Shown here: one piece after another, positions 45,291 through 58,720 of the stretch
Layout: every line of letters begins with the position of its first letter
Position numbering within the stretch: the stretch's first letter is position 1
Assembly (NCBI RefSeq): GCF_003286085.1
Contig: NW_020825288.1
Location: 21,514,001-21,578,000 of the forward strand
Length of the DNA stretch: 64,000 nucleotides
Direction: 5' to 3'
Source: Drosophila persimilis
Lineage: Eukaryota > Arthropoda > Insecta > Diptera > Drosophilidae
Program-made: the position numbers and the translations under genes
The notes under the pieces: generated by a model
The model's database searches: none
The model's input: only the letters and a program-made list of their open reading frames with translations
Told to the model about the DNA's origin: nothing

Positions 45291-45462
45291 CGATTATTAT
45301 ATCAATTTCCTACAAGATTAGTTAAATTTAGATTCCCATCTTTATTGATTCCAAAATAAGGCTTAGGCAAACGGTCCATACCGCGTTTCAAATATACTGG
45401 ACAATGTTATGAAAAGTTTAAAATTAGCAAGGTGTGTGAGCTAGACATGGTGGCATGAAAAT

Positions 45463-45472
45463 CAGTGTGACC
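45463..45472 (-). promoter_or_regulatory. Isolated motif 1 (M1BP site)
   Basis: CAGTGTGACC, that is GGTCACACTG on the minus strand, without the motif 6 array of the other copies. It could be a truncated repeat copy or a second Hmt-1 promoter element. Confidence 0.4.
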
Positions 45473-46118
45473 AAGCATATGAAAATTTTAACCGTTTGGC
45501 GCCAGCTCAGCAGTTAAAGTTTGCATTCAAACAAAGAATTGATTACTCAGAAAACAATTTAATTCCTTAATCTATAACAGAAATTTAACACAAATCCTTA
45601 TATTTCTCAGGTATAACCCCTTTATTCGTCAATTTTTCAAATAAATATTCATGTTCCTCTAATACTTTACACATACACGAAAAAAATTTCACAATTTTGT
45701 CTACGCTTAACTTCTAGATCTAGGTTACTTTCAGTTTAAAGTTTAAACTAGTTGTCTGAGTTGGAGAAATGAATATTCAAAGCACAAGGAACAGATCGGT
45801 TGCGGGGAGGGGGGGGAGTAAATATCCTATTTACACCGATATTATGGATAAAATTCGCTACTTACGAGTAAGGAAAGGAGGTGATTAAAAGCTAAGCAAA
45901 ACACTTTCGCAGAGTCTTATACAAATTTCGAATTTGATTTCCGTCTCACTTATCCATCGACTATGGGCTCCAAGTCGATGGCTACCAACTAAGTTGTTCA
46001 ACTTGGGTTTAACTTATTATCACAAACAAGTACATGTACATAATATGCATAATTACGAGTATATCCCTACGGGGGAGACAGCCTCTGCTTTGGGCGGGCA
46101 GTCTCCCCCCGCTTACAA

Positions 46119-49100
46119 CTACGAGTTGATCTTGGCCAGCAGGGGCTGTGTCACGGCACTGCCGGCACCTGCTCCACGACCCGCCACCTGGGGCAACTGC
46201 TTATAGTTCTTCACCAGGTATCCGTAGTGGTGGGTGGCGTCTGCGCCCACGTTGGCCGTTGGAATGTTCTGGCTGCTGCAGCTGCTCGCACTCCGCTGGG
46301 GACTGCTGCCCATCACCAGGGGTTTTGCCACTGCCGCCGGCGGCTGCATCTGCATCTGTGGCTGCATTCCCTTCTGCTTCCCGATTAGCAGTGAGGTCTC
46401 ATCGCCATCGGCAAACTTGATCCTCTGGGCACTACCCAGGCTGCCCGTGTCCAAGCCAGAGGCATTGGCATCGCTGCGACTGCTCGTCAGCAGCGTTGAG
46501 ATCGTGGGCGAGGGCTTCAGCCGGCTGCGGCCGGACGCTGGCAGCGGCTGGAGGATGCCGCTCAGATTGGAGTTCGAATTCGATTGGACATGTCCGTGAT
46601 TGTTGTTGTGGTTCTTGAGGGCCCCGCTGAGCGGCAGGCGGAAGTGGGCCAGCTCCCAGCTATCGCTGGCCTCCTCCATGTCCCGCAGCGAGCGGCTGCT
46701 GTAGATGTCGTACGCTTTCTGGCCGGCCGCCTCCGCATCCAGATAGTAGTTGTTCTCAGTCTTTTGGTAGTCGAAGCTGCTGCCATTCAACTTGGGCGAG
46801 CTGGAGCTGATCTTGCGCTTCACGCGGAGATTGGGCGAGTTCTCTTTGGGCGGCGGCAGTGCAATGACCGGCACGGCTGCCGCTAGCAGCGGCGGTGGCG
46901 CTGCCACAACCAGCTCTGAGTATTGTTTGTGGAGTGAGTGCTGGCGCTGCGGCTGCTTGAGTGAGGATCGCCGCGAGAGCATGAGTTTGCTGGGCGAGAG
47001 GTGGTCATCCGGCCTGGGCACCTCTCCCTCCAGCCAGTAGGTGAGCATCTCGCCCTTGCCCTTCATGGGTACAAAGCCCCGACGGGTCGTCACAAAGGTA
47101 CCGAACTCGTCCAGAGCCACCTTTGTGGTCTCGCTAATGTGGATCTTAAGGGCCTCCCCATTGGACTCCATGCGAGAGGCCGTGTTCACGGTGTCCCCGA
47201 AGAGGCAGTAGCGGGGCATCTTCAGGCCCACCACGCCGGCCACGCAGGCGCCCGTATGCAGGCCGATCCTCAGCTTGAGCCGATCCTCCGGCCGATGGTG
47301 GATCCTGAAGTTGTGCACTGCCTCCAGGAGGGCCAGCGCCAGGCGGGCAATCTCCCTCGCATGCTGATTCCCATTCCGAATGGGCAGGCCGGAGACCACC
47401 ATGTACGCGTCGCCAATCGTCTCCACCTTGTACACATCGAAGTTCTCCACAATCGAGTCGAAGCAGGTGTACAGATCGTTGAGGAACTGCACCACCTGCA
47501 TGGGCGTGCTCTCCGCCGAGATGGCCGTAAAGCCCACTATGTCACTGAAGTAGATCGTCACCTGGTCAAAGGTCTCGGCCACCACGGGCTGTCCGCTGAT
47601 CAGTTGAGCGGCCACACTCTGCGGCAGGAGCTGGTACAGCAGCTTCTCGCATTTCTTCTTCTCCTCGTGGTAGTCCTGAGTGCGCTCCTCCACGAGCTCC
47701 TCCAGATTGTTGGCATACAGCTCCATGCGTTTGAGCAGATTGTCCACGATGTTGCCAGTTTCATTATCCCTGGAAATGACCAAGCCACATGATTATCTAG
47801 AGATCTACAGATCTAAGCTATTGCCCCACTTACTTGTTAAACTTCCGTATCATGGATTTGAGGGTGTTGAAGTCTGGCCTCTCGGCAGGATCCTCGGCCC
47901 AGCAGCGTCGAATGATGCCATTGATGTCGGCCTTGGTGTCGCCAAAGGGTTCGAGATCGGGACGGAATGGCTTCGGCATACGCGACGGATGGTAGTTCTT
48001 CACCAGCTCGATGATCTCTGTGTTTTGGAATATTAGAAGGAGAGGCCTTGGGTTAGACTTCATTCGGGTGAGAGATATTTCCATTCAAGTTTCGATCCAC
48101 TGCCCCCGAAATATGTAAATTGTTAGTGTCTAATGTCATTTTTTGTCCTGCTCTGGCTAGGGAGCTGGCTGCTACACCTGATATAAGAAAACACACACAA
48201 ACAGACATGAGCATCGAGGACCGATTGATTTGTCCACATCTTCTGCGGGGCAGATCGCCCAACTCAATTGCCTACAGTATGAATCCCAATTGGTTTCATC
48301 AGGAGGACCTGCTGCGGTCCGTCTACAGCGAACAGGACCTGCAATCGGAATGCCAAATTATGGGTCTAATGATGTCCGTGTCCAGGTCAAGGCGGTCGCT
48401 GCACCCGTCTGTCCTCAGACGAGTCGGAGGCATGGACAACAAAACGCAACCCGAACCAACCGATGCCGACGTGGTCTTTGGCATTTGCGACAAATCGCCA
48501 CCAGAGCTTCGCTGTGGCTGGGGCAAATCCCGCATCGAGTGGCTGTGGCAGCTGGAGCGACAGAAAAAGCTGAACCAAGCCTGGTTAGAGCCGTGCGGCA
48601 GCATCGACCTGGCCAGAAGTGGTAGCCGCACTAGTACTGACATCCGTGGCAAGAACAAGGGCAAGAGCAGGCGGCATCAACCAGGCTGCTGGTCCTGGAT
48701 GCGTCACAGCTGCGGCTTGGGCCTCGATTCTGGCAGCCTGGACAGCCTGGACGTGCCCTACTGCTGCCGCGAGACGAGTTCGTGATTCCGACAACTTCTT
48801 CGTCGACAACTTTTTGGGTCAGCCGTGCAATTTGATTTCGATTTCGAGTGTGTGCTGAGACCGCAATTAAATTCGTCTTTTCCAGGCACAACCGAAACTC
48901 TCCAAAACTGTCTACAACAGTTCCACTCTGTGGCGGGCAACTGGCAGGATGGGACCGCCGCCTGATTCCCCCAAACTCAAGTCAGTGCATAATTTGATGA
49001 ATTTGTCAAGTGCTTGCCATTGGTATCTTTCTCTCTCTCTCCCTCTCTTACTATCTGTGGCAAGTTGTAGACCAAGTTTTCAGCGGCAATTGAAATCGGT

Positions 49101-52100
49101 GCGAGATCTGAATTTGGCCTTAGGTTCTGCCAGGCATTCAATGACTTTACTTTTCATAGGAAGTTGGGGCAAAGAGTAGGTATGAAGTTGTAGTATGAAT
49201 AAAGTAGCATAAAGTCAGTGCTACTTTTAGTTGAATCGATTTATTGACTCTTCTAATCCTTTCAAAGATTATATTGAATAATTCATTAATTGAGGATTTC
49301 TTCTATTTCTATAGGGAGGGTTTTAATAACCTCCAAATTACCCCTATAAAATAGCTATAGTTCTTGGCCCATTCAAAACATAAATGATTATTCATTTGGT
49401 GTCCATTTAGATATTAAAATCTCTTGAAGTCCCATCTTTTATGTACACATCTTTAAGCCTTTAAATCACTGTGAACCCAGTCACACACATTGGTATCAGG
49501 TCATTCCCGAGGCTAACCATCAATTTAGTGATAGTCAGAGACTTGCCAGGCAGGACATTCATGTGCTAATTTGTGCACGAAATCGGAGACCGGCACCCAC
49601 AGCCACATGCAACAATACAACACCAAACCACGGAGCAACCGCAACATGTGCAAAAATCTGGCATTAAAATTCCGCACAAGCAAAATCAGCCGCAGCACGA
49701 ACAAAGAAGAGAAATACTTAGCCCCGGACGGTGGACGGTGTAGAGGATACAGAGGAGCAGTTGCAGTGGCAGGACAAAAGCAATTTCATACCTTGTGGCG
49801 ATTTCTCATACGCACACTTTCCGAGAAAGAAGGGGCCCTGTCGTGTGGTTATCTCGTGCACAATGACGCCAAAGGCATAGACATCGCCCTTCTGGGTTCC
49901 CTCGGGGGCACGCTGCTGCTCGAGCCTCAAGAGCTCCGGGGCCGTCCACAGGAGGTCTGCAATGGGGTGGAGGATTGAGAGTGAGAAATGTACTAAAATG
50001 GGTTTGCGGTTACGTACTGCTCCAGTAGGCGTGGCTGTTGCAATTGCCTCCATCGCTCTCCAGGTCGTAGCGCGAACGTCGCAGTGTGTGTAGGCCAAAG
50101 TCGGTGATCTTCAGGACGAAGCGGGAGTCCACCACGCAGTTGGAGGACTTGAGATTGCCGTGTGATCGAATGTCGGAGCTGTGGAGGAACTGCATGCCCC
50201 GGACAATGTCGTGCATGAGAGACAGCTTGAACATCCAGTCCAGCTGGAATTGCTCGTTCTCCAGGATATCCTGCAGCGAGCCCTTCGGACAGTATTCGGT
50301 GAGCAGGAAGCTGCGCCTCTGGTCGAGGCAGGCACCATAAAACTTCACCAAATGATCGTGCTGCAGGTCCTTCATCCGCTTCAGCTGCAGCATAAGGTTG
50401 CGCGTGAGCAGCGCCTGGACATTGTCCACTTCGATGGGTTTGATGGCCACCTTGCTCTTGCGGAACATGCCCACGGGTATGAAGATCTGGCGATCCCCAT
50501 TAATCGACACCATGTCCTCGGACATCAGCGTCAGCTGGGAGCTCTGCTTCACCAGCGAGTGAAAGGATCCACGCAGACCCCGCTCGGCGGTATCCCGGAA
50601 CATGACATCCTCCAGAGAGACTTTCCAGCTCATCGAATTGATCTCCGCTTCAGCGATGTAGTGGCGGTAGCCAAAGAAAAAGCACACCACCATGATGATC
50701 ACCATGGTGCCCAGGACTATCGAGAGTATGGCATAGCCAGGAAGAGCTGAAAGAGTCATTCAAATGAAAGGACGATTCCGGTTTTATATGGCTTAAATCC
50801 ACTCACAATTGTCGGGGCACAGAGCGCCATCATAACCACAGCTTGGATGATCCGATGGCGCCTCCTCGCGATCCCCTGCCCAGTGGATCTCCTTATTTGA
50901 CTCGAACTCCAGGCGATTGTGCAGAAAGTGGGCCACAATCTCAAAGCGCCCCGTATTGGGATTCATATCGAGCAGGGAGTAGGCCGACAGACGGTCCCCA
51001 TTGGCATCGATGGTCACGTTGCCGGTGATGCCCGTGAAGCTGCGGTTCCACATCCGTCGCACCATGTCCGTGCCATTGATGGGGCGTGTCAGCATGCTGG
51101 GATCCTCCCGGATGCTGTCGTTCAGGGCGTTCGCATAGAGCAGGACCCCGTCGAAGAAGGACGTGACAAATGCCGAAATCGGTTCATTGTCGCTGAACGT
51201 GTAGTTGTATTTGTCCGCTGCAATGGCTTTGATCTGTAAAAGGGGTAAGGTTCCAAACGCATTAATCTCAACTGACTCTCTTATATTGTAGCTAGTCCCT
51301 AGCCAAAAGGTACCATCAATTGTTCTTCGTGGCTCCTGGCACTTTTGTTCTTTAATTGCTTTGGCCGCCACCTCCCCCGTGAAAATTCAATTACGCGTTC
51401 GCTCGCCTGGAAAATGCAAGGGATTGCGATTGCTACGCTGGAATGTCTGTGACTTTTTGTCACAATCCGTGTGGAAATTATTGCAGACCGCCTGTCAGGA
51501 GGTCCACTGCTCCAGAGCCAAAGTTGTGCCAATGGCGGGATTTAGTTTTGGCCTCCGACTTTGACAGGGATTTGGCCTGGCAAAGAGTTGCGGTTGCACA
51601 AATATACATTGAGCGGAACGGACAAGATGCCAAGAAAGTACATACTAACTTGTTAAGAGAGACTGAGAGACTTGAGATTAGAGACTCTCCACTGGCCGAG
51701 TATTGATGGAAAATGTGGCCAGAGATCCAGAGTCTAGGGCTCTGTCAACGATGGCGGCTCATTAGGCCAGGCGGCTCTCATGTTTGTCTGTGTCTCTAAG
51801 GACTTAGTACGTGTATCTAACAGATACATAGAGAGGCAAGTGTCTGCTTATCAGCAAGTGCAGCAGCAGCAGCAGCAGCAGCCCCATTTTCATTTGCTTT
51901 CCTTTGGTTTGGTTGTGGGGATATTCTGTGGGTTGGCTTTTACGAGTGCACTTCAGTGAGAAGTTGGGACAACAAATGCTCTCAGGTGTTGTCGGGGCTG
52001 TGTTTGTTGTAAATTTACCATGTATCAACAGAAAAATGTTTACGATTCCTCTCTAGCCTCTCTGCTCCTGTTCCCTGCTGCGGCTCTATGCAAAATAGGC

Positions 52101-55100
52101 TGTGGTCGAAAGAGAGGGAAAGGAACGTGCACTGGCATTGAGTATGCATGAGGCTGAGGCTGGCCCAAAAAGCGAGGAATGCCTCGCAACAGCAGCAAAA
52201 AAGAAAGAAGGAAGTGACTACAAAAGAGCAACAAAAGAAATCTGGGAAAAATTTTCAAATTGGCTGCCACGTCCATTTCGATGCAAATATCCATGGACCC
52301 CCATAACCACTCACCTCATTGGACACCCGCGTGTACTCATTGTCGTTGGGCTGTTTGGGGGTGACGGTCAGCATGGCGGTGTACGCCTTCTGGGCACGCT
52401 CATTATTCAAATCCGTATCGTTCTTATCATACCATGGCTGCGACGTCAGATAGGGAACCCTTCAAAAGATAGTAATAGTACGAAAGAAAATTTATTAATC
52501 AAGTCGCTCTCTCTCTCTCTCTTATGTACAGTCTGCCCTTTTATTTGTAATCAATTTCGTATTTATTTTTGACACATGTATGTACATATTATTTTGCCTT
52601 ATCAATGCAGTTTTTAATTTTCCTTTGTGCCGCCCCGTTCGCCGACGTGTTAGGTTTATTGCCAGCTTTGATATGCGTCATAAATTGTTTATAAATAGAT
52701 TGGTAAAGTGTGCGGAGCCAGCTAGACCCACACAGCTACAGCCACAGGGACAGACACAGATACTTCTGTTCGAAGATGTTCGATGTAAATGCATTTGAAA
52801 TACATATGTATGCACATTACCCTCTCTCCACGGGACGTTATCATCTGGTGTTCGCATGTAAGTATTTCGGTCTTGTTTCAATGCTAGCCTGACCCCTGGT
52901 TACGAATACATTTTGAAAATTATTGATTATGAAGAGTGCAAGACATCCATGTTTCGTTCAAGGTTCAATCTGAATTGCATTTATGAATGGGGTGTAAGGC
53001 GATTCGATTGTGGGTAGAAATACCATGAATAGTAGATGCCTATGGGCATAAGAGATTGAAAGAAAGAACGAGGGGGAGACATCTGTCACTGACTGATATG
53101 CTTTATTCACATTTGCAGTTCTTATGCATGAGATATGCAGTCGAATGGAGACTTTTTTTATGTCCCTGCGACTGGGAAATATTAGGGCGAAGGGTGAGAG
53201 AGACTTCTCCATTAACTCTCGCAGAGTGCACATGCACTTTCTGGACATTGAAAATAATAAATTTTACTAACCCATATTGCCGAGAATTCCATCGAGAATT
53301 TTGTTCAAAATACATAGATCTCAATACAGTTTTTTCAAGCAGGAAATTGATTAGTTAATCCCAATGTACTCGTATATACCGGCATTCAGACAAATGCACT
53401 TGGGAGTGCGGGTACGGGTACGACTGGGGGTATATATAGATTACACTATATATATAACGCAACATTTTTCCATTGATTGCAAGTGTCATGAAGGTCAGAA
53501 GGCGATTAGAATGCATTTAGTGCACATGCAAATAAATATAGAAATTGACTGCAAATGTACGAGTATTCGAGTATTCCAGCTACTTGCATAGCTGGAGGAG
53601 GAGGAGGAGTTCATCCATCTCCCTTTCAGTGCAACCCGAACATTTTAAATCTTTCGTATTGCATTTATCATTGGGAGATCTGCTATACTATTTATACTTA
53701 TTCTGTATTAACATAGCTCTTTCTTTTTGATACTCCGCCATCTCCGATACCATCTTTGGTGTAGATCTATTCTATCAAAGTGCTTGCTGGGGTGAGGCTG
53801 TGGGGAGGGTGTGCGATGGGAGACAAAGAGGCCCGAGCATTACTCAGCATTTTGTATTTGTGGGTAATCGTAATGAGTCGAAGTCCAAGTCCAAGTCCAA
53901 GTCGAAGCCCGACTCGGAGTACAATTCTGAGGTGCTCTTACAGTCGATTTGTTGGCTTTAATCGATCTGCCCCTGCCATGTGCCGAAGTGTGGAATTTCC
54001 TCAATTTAAAAATAGTTTTTGTGGCTGCCTCAAAGAGAGAGAGGGGCAAATGCAGATGCTATTTACGGACAACTCCGATTGCTACATTTCATAATTTTAA
54101 TAACCTTGACTAATGTCTGTACGTTGTACAGTACATATGTATGCCCGCACCTCGTGCGCAGTTTGTAAAGAATATTTTTGTTTGAGAGTGCGCGTGGTGT
54201 ACTTTTTTGTGTGTTGATCAAAGTGAAAGGCAACAAATTGATCACCTTTTGTAGCTGTGGCATCTGTGTGTCTGTGGTGTCTGTTAAGTAATTCAAAGAT
54301 TTACTCACCGCGAAAATAGCTCAATGTTGATGAAAACATATTCGCCGCTATCGATCATATTCAACTCCTCGGCTGTCAGCATAATTTGACGTATCGACTG
54401 CGGATCGGCGCACATAATGACAACTGCAAAAAAATAGACAAGCCAAAATTGAAATCAAAATAGTCATGTTTTCGGCCAGATCTGGTGGCTCTCTTGTCAT
54501 TAAAAATGTATTAATTTATTTAAAAGCTGTCGATTGTCGATTGTCAGTGGCTCTGACGTCAGTGAATGTAAAAAGCGTAAGGAAGATAAAAACACGTTGT
54601 TTCCCAAATTATAACTCAAAAGTATCTTATTGGTGCTCCACACTCAAGTTGATATGAGTCTGACAGCACTCGATACAGCACTCGTTTTCGATATGTTTTC
54701 AGAGCAGAGAAGAGAATGGGGAAAGGATACAACAATAAGCAAGTATCTAATATAATTATTTCTAGCCAGCAGCAAATTTTCCTAACGCAATTAGGTGCCA
54801 AAATTAGCTAGGTTTTGCTTCAAAGCTAGAATGTGTAAAAGTTTTTTAATTGACTCCATTCAAACTTATTTGAAATTTGCATATCAATTAAAAATTTAAT
54901 CCAATTGAAACTCACAAATAATATTATTGAAATAAGTTGCATTTTGTTTATGTTTATGATAGGTAGAAAATTGGTAAAAGTTAAGCATTCTGCATATGCA
55001 TTGGCAACATTTTGATTACAAATTTTCAATTTATATTCATGCCCGAAATGCTAAAATAATACTGACAGATGCTAATTATTTCTGGCTAATGTGGAATGAA

Positions 55101-58100
55101 ATTGCTCCCACATGCACGCATAATAGATATAATGAATTCCATCAATTACAAATTGAATGTCAATCAGGAGAAGTATTAGAGGTTTTTAGCAGACTTCAGG
55201 TATTCATTGAGGTTTTCAAATGGTATCACATATTCTCTTCTAATATAATTCCATCTAAATCCCAAATGAAATTGCCCACACACTCGAGAGTTCATGTAAA
55301 TTCCATCAATTACAAATTGAATGTCAAGCCAAAAGCCATCATAAACTGGCCAATGTAATTGCGCATACGACTTGTTGTGCAGCACTCATGATTTGCAAAC
55401 ACCGGTTCGTTCCCATGTAGGTATTTGCATGTCAAATGTATTGCCAACAAATACATAAACTATATTAATAGCAAAATCGGAAACTTCTGCCTCCGAGTGA
55501 AGATACATACTGTGTGCACATGTGTATATGATATGTATCACAACACAAACACAGAACAATCAAGTGCAATTTTCTCAGTCGCCTACCCTCTCGGTAATGC
55601 AATTTTCAACGTCATCTTTTGAGTTTTCTTTGCTGGAATTTAATTACTTAAAAAAGATGGGAGCACAAGCCCTGGGCCTGGACCTGAACCTGGGCTTGGG
55701 CTCGGCAATTTCAAGTTCAGTGGAAAAAACTTGCAATTGACTTGATTTAATTATGCAATTTTTATTTTATTTTTTTATTTGTTTCTTGTTGTTTCTCTTT
55801 TAAATGTTACATCTCGAACTTTTGCTGTGTAGTGTTGTTTGTGAGTATAAAGTTAGGTCGTGAGTGTGTGTATTTTTATACCATGATATGAATAAGTAAT
55901 TAAAAGTTGTGCCCTGAGTCAGACCGAGGTGTTCTCAAGCATAATTGTTGTGGCAGAGGACTCTGAACTTTGTTTCGGTTCATAAAATATACTCGTATAT
56001 ATAAATCAATAACCAAAGCAATATAAATTATTGTAAGCCATAAAAGAATCATGTTTGTGTAAAGATTAACATCAGGAAGATATCAAATAACAAATTGAAT
56101 AAATCAAAACTCAGAATATAAAGGCTTAAAGTGTATTTCCTGAGGTGTAACTTAACTTATTTCTTGAGTAAATTATTCAATCAATAAAATAACAAAACAC
56201 GTACAGATTCATGTCAAAAGTGTGCTGATTTATGATAAAGAAAGTACTTCTATGGACTGCCCTTGAACTCTGTTTAATTGTTAGATATCATCATAAGAAA
56301 TAATTAACTTTCTTTGTCGGCAAACCCAAAAATAATAATGCCCAGACAACAAACTCATTTAGCATTCGAAACAGAGTACTTATCGCCATTATTATGTTTT
56401 AATTAAAATTTATTATATGGCAAACAGAATCTATTTGGAAACAGTGCTTCCAATATATGGAGTTTAACAGCAGTCATAAGGTTTATAAATATCCCAATGT
56501 ACGACAGATGAATGTTATATCAATGCAGAGCCCTAGTGGATAAGGCTTTTGGTTTTTGAGTGCTTTTTAAAGGAAGTTAGAACTAAGACAATTTAAAGGC
56601 TGTGGATATCCAAGCATATTAGGAGGCACCTCCATCTCCTTTAAGCCTTGTTTTTGGCCTTCAAATTTGTGCTAAAGACAAATCTTGTCATTTTTTCGAA
56701 AGTTCCAGTACAAAAGAATCAGAATAGCCTTTTTCTATTATTACTCTTGGGGTTTCCCTTGATTTTGAATGACTTCGAATGATTTTGACTTTTAGAAACA
56801 ATAAAACCATAACTTAATTAGTTACTTCTTCAGATGTAATCCCTAGACATTCCCTCTTCGTTTTTTGTACGCTCATTAAAATTCAATTAGCATAGCACTG
56901 TGAAGCGTATAGCCGCGAAATGCCTCACAAAATACATATGCATAACGATTGTAATTGTTTATTGAGTTAATTGCCAATAAATGAAATTAAATGAGCTGTA
57001 ATTAAACAATTTCATGCGATCCAAATGGACAGAGAGAGAGAGCTAGAGAGAGAGGAGAAGGTAGCACATCACAGGCACACAGGCAGACAGACAGGCATCA
57101 AAACGACACAGGCACTGGCACACACTACGTATGCTTGATATTCGACTATTTGCTGTCACTCATATGTGTCCATGACAGCTGACGGCTTCATAACTAGCCG
57201 GCTGCTAATTTGATATTTTAATTAACAGCGAATCATTGCAACGGGCAAAATTCATGCCCAATCAATTCACATTTCAATATTCTTACAGTCGACTGCAAAC
57301 GTTGCTCATACGCACCGCTGTGCACACAGGCGCAGTCCAACTGTTGGGACTATTAATAGTATGAGAGACTATTTAATTCAGAACCTGATCAGATACACAG
57401 CAAGTATCTATGTATGTTTGCTCTGCAGATAGTATCTATTCCTATTGGACTGGTTTCTTGAACTTGTCTTTGGCACTCTCATTACAGCCGTGTCGTGTCT
57501 ATAATTAAATCGTTTTCGCTTTCAATGACAGAGAACGCAATGAGGTTAAAAAAGTTCAGGGTGGGATGTACGCTCAAATGCACTGGCAAGTGCAAGCGCA
57601 TCAGATGGGCAAACAAATCGACAAGGTCGTCTCTCTCTGTTGCATGTCTCTCTGTTGCAAGCCAAGGAGGTCAAACTATAAATATTCCTAGAGAGAAAAC
57701 AGATGGGATGAGCCAGAAGAATAGCAAAAAATGCGTGTCGGAAGTGGGAATTGAAGGAAACGAGTGCAGTTAGCTTTACCATAATGTTTCTAGACACTTA
57801 CTTCTCGTCTGCATGGCCACGTTCTTCAGCATTCGTGTGATGTCCGCCTTGGTCCAGGTGGTTGTATCGAATCCCAGCTGATAGACCGACTGCTTTTCGA
57901 TGGTATCGTGGATGGCGGCCAGGCACAGGAAGCACACAGAGTTCCCTTTGACCTTGGCATTCTCATTCTGGTAGATCAGGGCTGTGCGCGTCCAATTGAA
58001 GCTGTTGAGAATGGCTCGCACCACATTTCCCAGATTATTAACCTGAGCTCCCTTGAGACGGGTGAGCGTGGAGTAGCTCTCGGACTTCTTGTTGAACTCC

Positions 58101-58720
58101 TTGGCATTGCCGCCGGTGGTGAGGACAGGCACCTGCCAGACATCCGCATAGCGGGAGATCGGAGCCAAAACATACTCGCAGGGTAGTCCAAACACTGCAT
58201 TCACCTCCGGCCACTGGGTGTAGATCTCGAAGAAACCGATAGGTCCGTACTTCGAGGAGCAGAATGTATCCCTTGAGATCAGCTTGATGTCGAAGTGGGT
58301 GCCGCCGACAAAGCCCTTCCGCTGGATGTGCCGGATGCCCAGCTCCAGAACGGGCAGCACCTTCGGCATTATGCAGTCGTTCTTGTTGTCCGACTCCACA
58401 GAGGGCAGCAGGGCCACAAAAACCAGCTGTCGATGGGCCACATGGTGGTGGTTGGGCATGGCCTGGGCGGGAATGCTCGGGAAGTGCTGCACCAGCTCTG
58501 TTATCTGGGACTTGTGTGAGTTCTTGGTCTCGGGTGTCTTGAAACTGTGCTCATCGGAGCTCGATCCCATGGGGGCCACGCCACCCACAGCCTCGACATC
58601 GTAGAACCAGGCCCGGGCAGGTCCTCGACTCGGCAGCAGCACCACCAGCAGCAGGCACAGGCTCAGGCCGAGGCTCAGTCCCCGTAATGTTGGCCGGACC
58701 GATCTGCCAACGGGGGGCAT
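46119..58720 (-). CDS. CG31183: Receptor-type guanylyl cyclase (natriuretic peptide receptor-like)
   Basis: Eight minus-strand exons: 58720-57802, 54423-54309, 52459-52315, 51233-50807, 50746-50018, 49956-49792, 48017-47834 and 47769-46119, giving 1444 residues. The start is the ATG of [10 protein letters not shown], followed by a signal peptide ([14 protein letters not shown]). An extracellular ANF-receptor-type ligand domain spans about residues 90-510. A single TM helix ([20 protein letters not shown]) lies near 540. The kinase homology domain has [11 protein letters not shown] in place of HRD, marking it as a pseudokinase, and [10 protein letters not shown] dimerisation coiled coil ([20 protein letters not shown]) precedes the cyclase domain (about 965-1150). 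That domain has metal-binding FSDIVGFT and the guanine-specifying Glu and Cys in [10 protein letters not shown] and [12 protein letters not shown] 280-residue low-complexity C-terminal tail follows. It makes cGMP at the plasma membrane. The CG31183 name rests on class and neighbourhood, less surely than the class itself. Confidence 0.9.
48207..48785 (+). CDS. Unrecognised small protein nested in a guanylyl cyclase intron
   Basis: A 192-residue open frame on the plus strand, inside the cyclase intron 48018-49791 (opposite strand). The start chosen is the ATG of [13 protein letters not shown]. Third positions are GC-rich and the composition looks coding, unlike the surrounding AT-rich intron. 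Features seen: [20 protein letters not shown] (helical, Trp-rich), a basic stretch KNKGKSRRH, and a Cys/Trp-rich tail ([20 protein letters not shown]). No signal peptide or known domain is recognised. It could be a nested testis-type gene, which are common in fly introns. Absence of an identifiable family keeps confidence moderate. Confidence 0.55.
   Translation: MSIEDRLICPHLLRGRSPNSIAYSMNPNWFHQEDLLRSVYSEQDLQSECQIMGLMMSVSRSRRSLHPSVLRRVGGMDNKTQPEPTDADVVFGICDKSPPELRCGWGKSRIEWLWQLERQKKLNQAWLEPCGSIDLARSGSRTSTDIRGKNKGKSRRHQPGCWSWMRHSCGLGLDSGSLDSLDVPYCCRETSS
48786..49791. other. Remainder of the cyclase intron; no feature seen
   Basis: AT-rich intron sequence after the nested ORF. It may hold the 3' UTR of that ORF. 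Open frames are short and unconvincing. Confidence 0.5.
51861..51882. repeat. CAG trinucleotide microsatellite
   Basis: About seven uninterrupted CAG units in the cyclase intron 51234-52314; not in a coding exon. Confidence 0.95.
52460..54308. other. Guanylyl cyclase intron; no feature seen beyond simple repeats
   Basis: Contains a short CT run near 52508-52522 and an AAGTCC tandem near 53880-53905. I see no exon or nested gene that I can support. Confidence 0.55.
54424..57801. other. Large first guanylyl cyclase intron (3.4 kb)
   Basis: AT-rich. It contains a local duplication (55090-55330) and a GA-rich run near 57033-57058. No nested coding frame is supported. Confidence 0.55.
55090..55330 (+). 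repeat. Local direct duplication within a guanylyl cyclase intron
   Basis: TTCCATCAATTACAAATTGA (extending a few bases further) occurs near 55137 and again near 55298. Each is preceded by a related AATGAAATTGC(TC)CCACA block about 40 bases earlier. Two diverged copies about 165 bases apart. Confidence 0.7.

Larger units (their letters stand above)
44598..46118. other. Intergenic region between Hmt-1 and the receptor guanylyl cyclase, with promoter repeats
   Basis: Holds promoter repeat copy G (45169-45290), an isolated motif 1 (45463-45472, minus orientation) and presumably the 3' UTR of the cyclase at its right end. AATAAA-type words on the minus strand near 45620 are plausible poly(A) signals. 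A G-rich run lies near 45800. No coding exon is supported. Confidence 0.55.
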
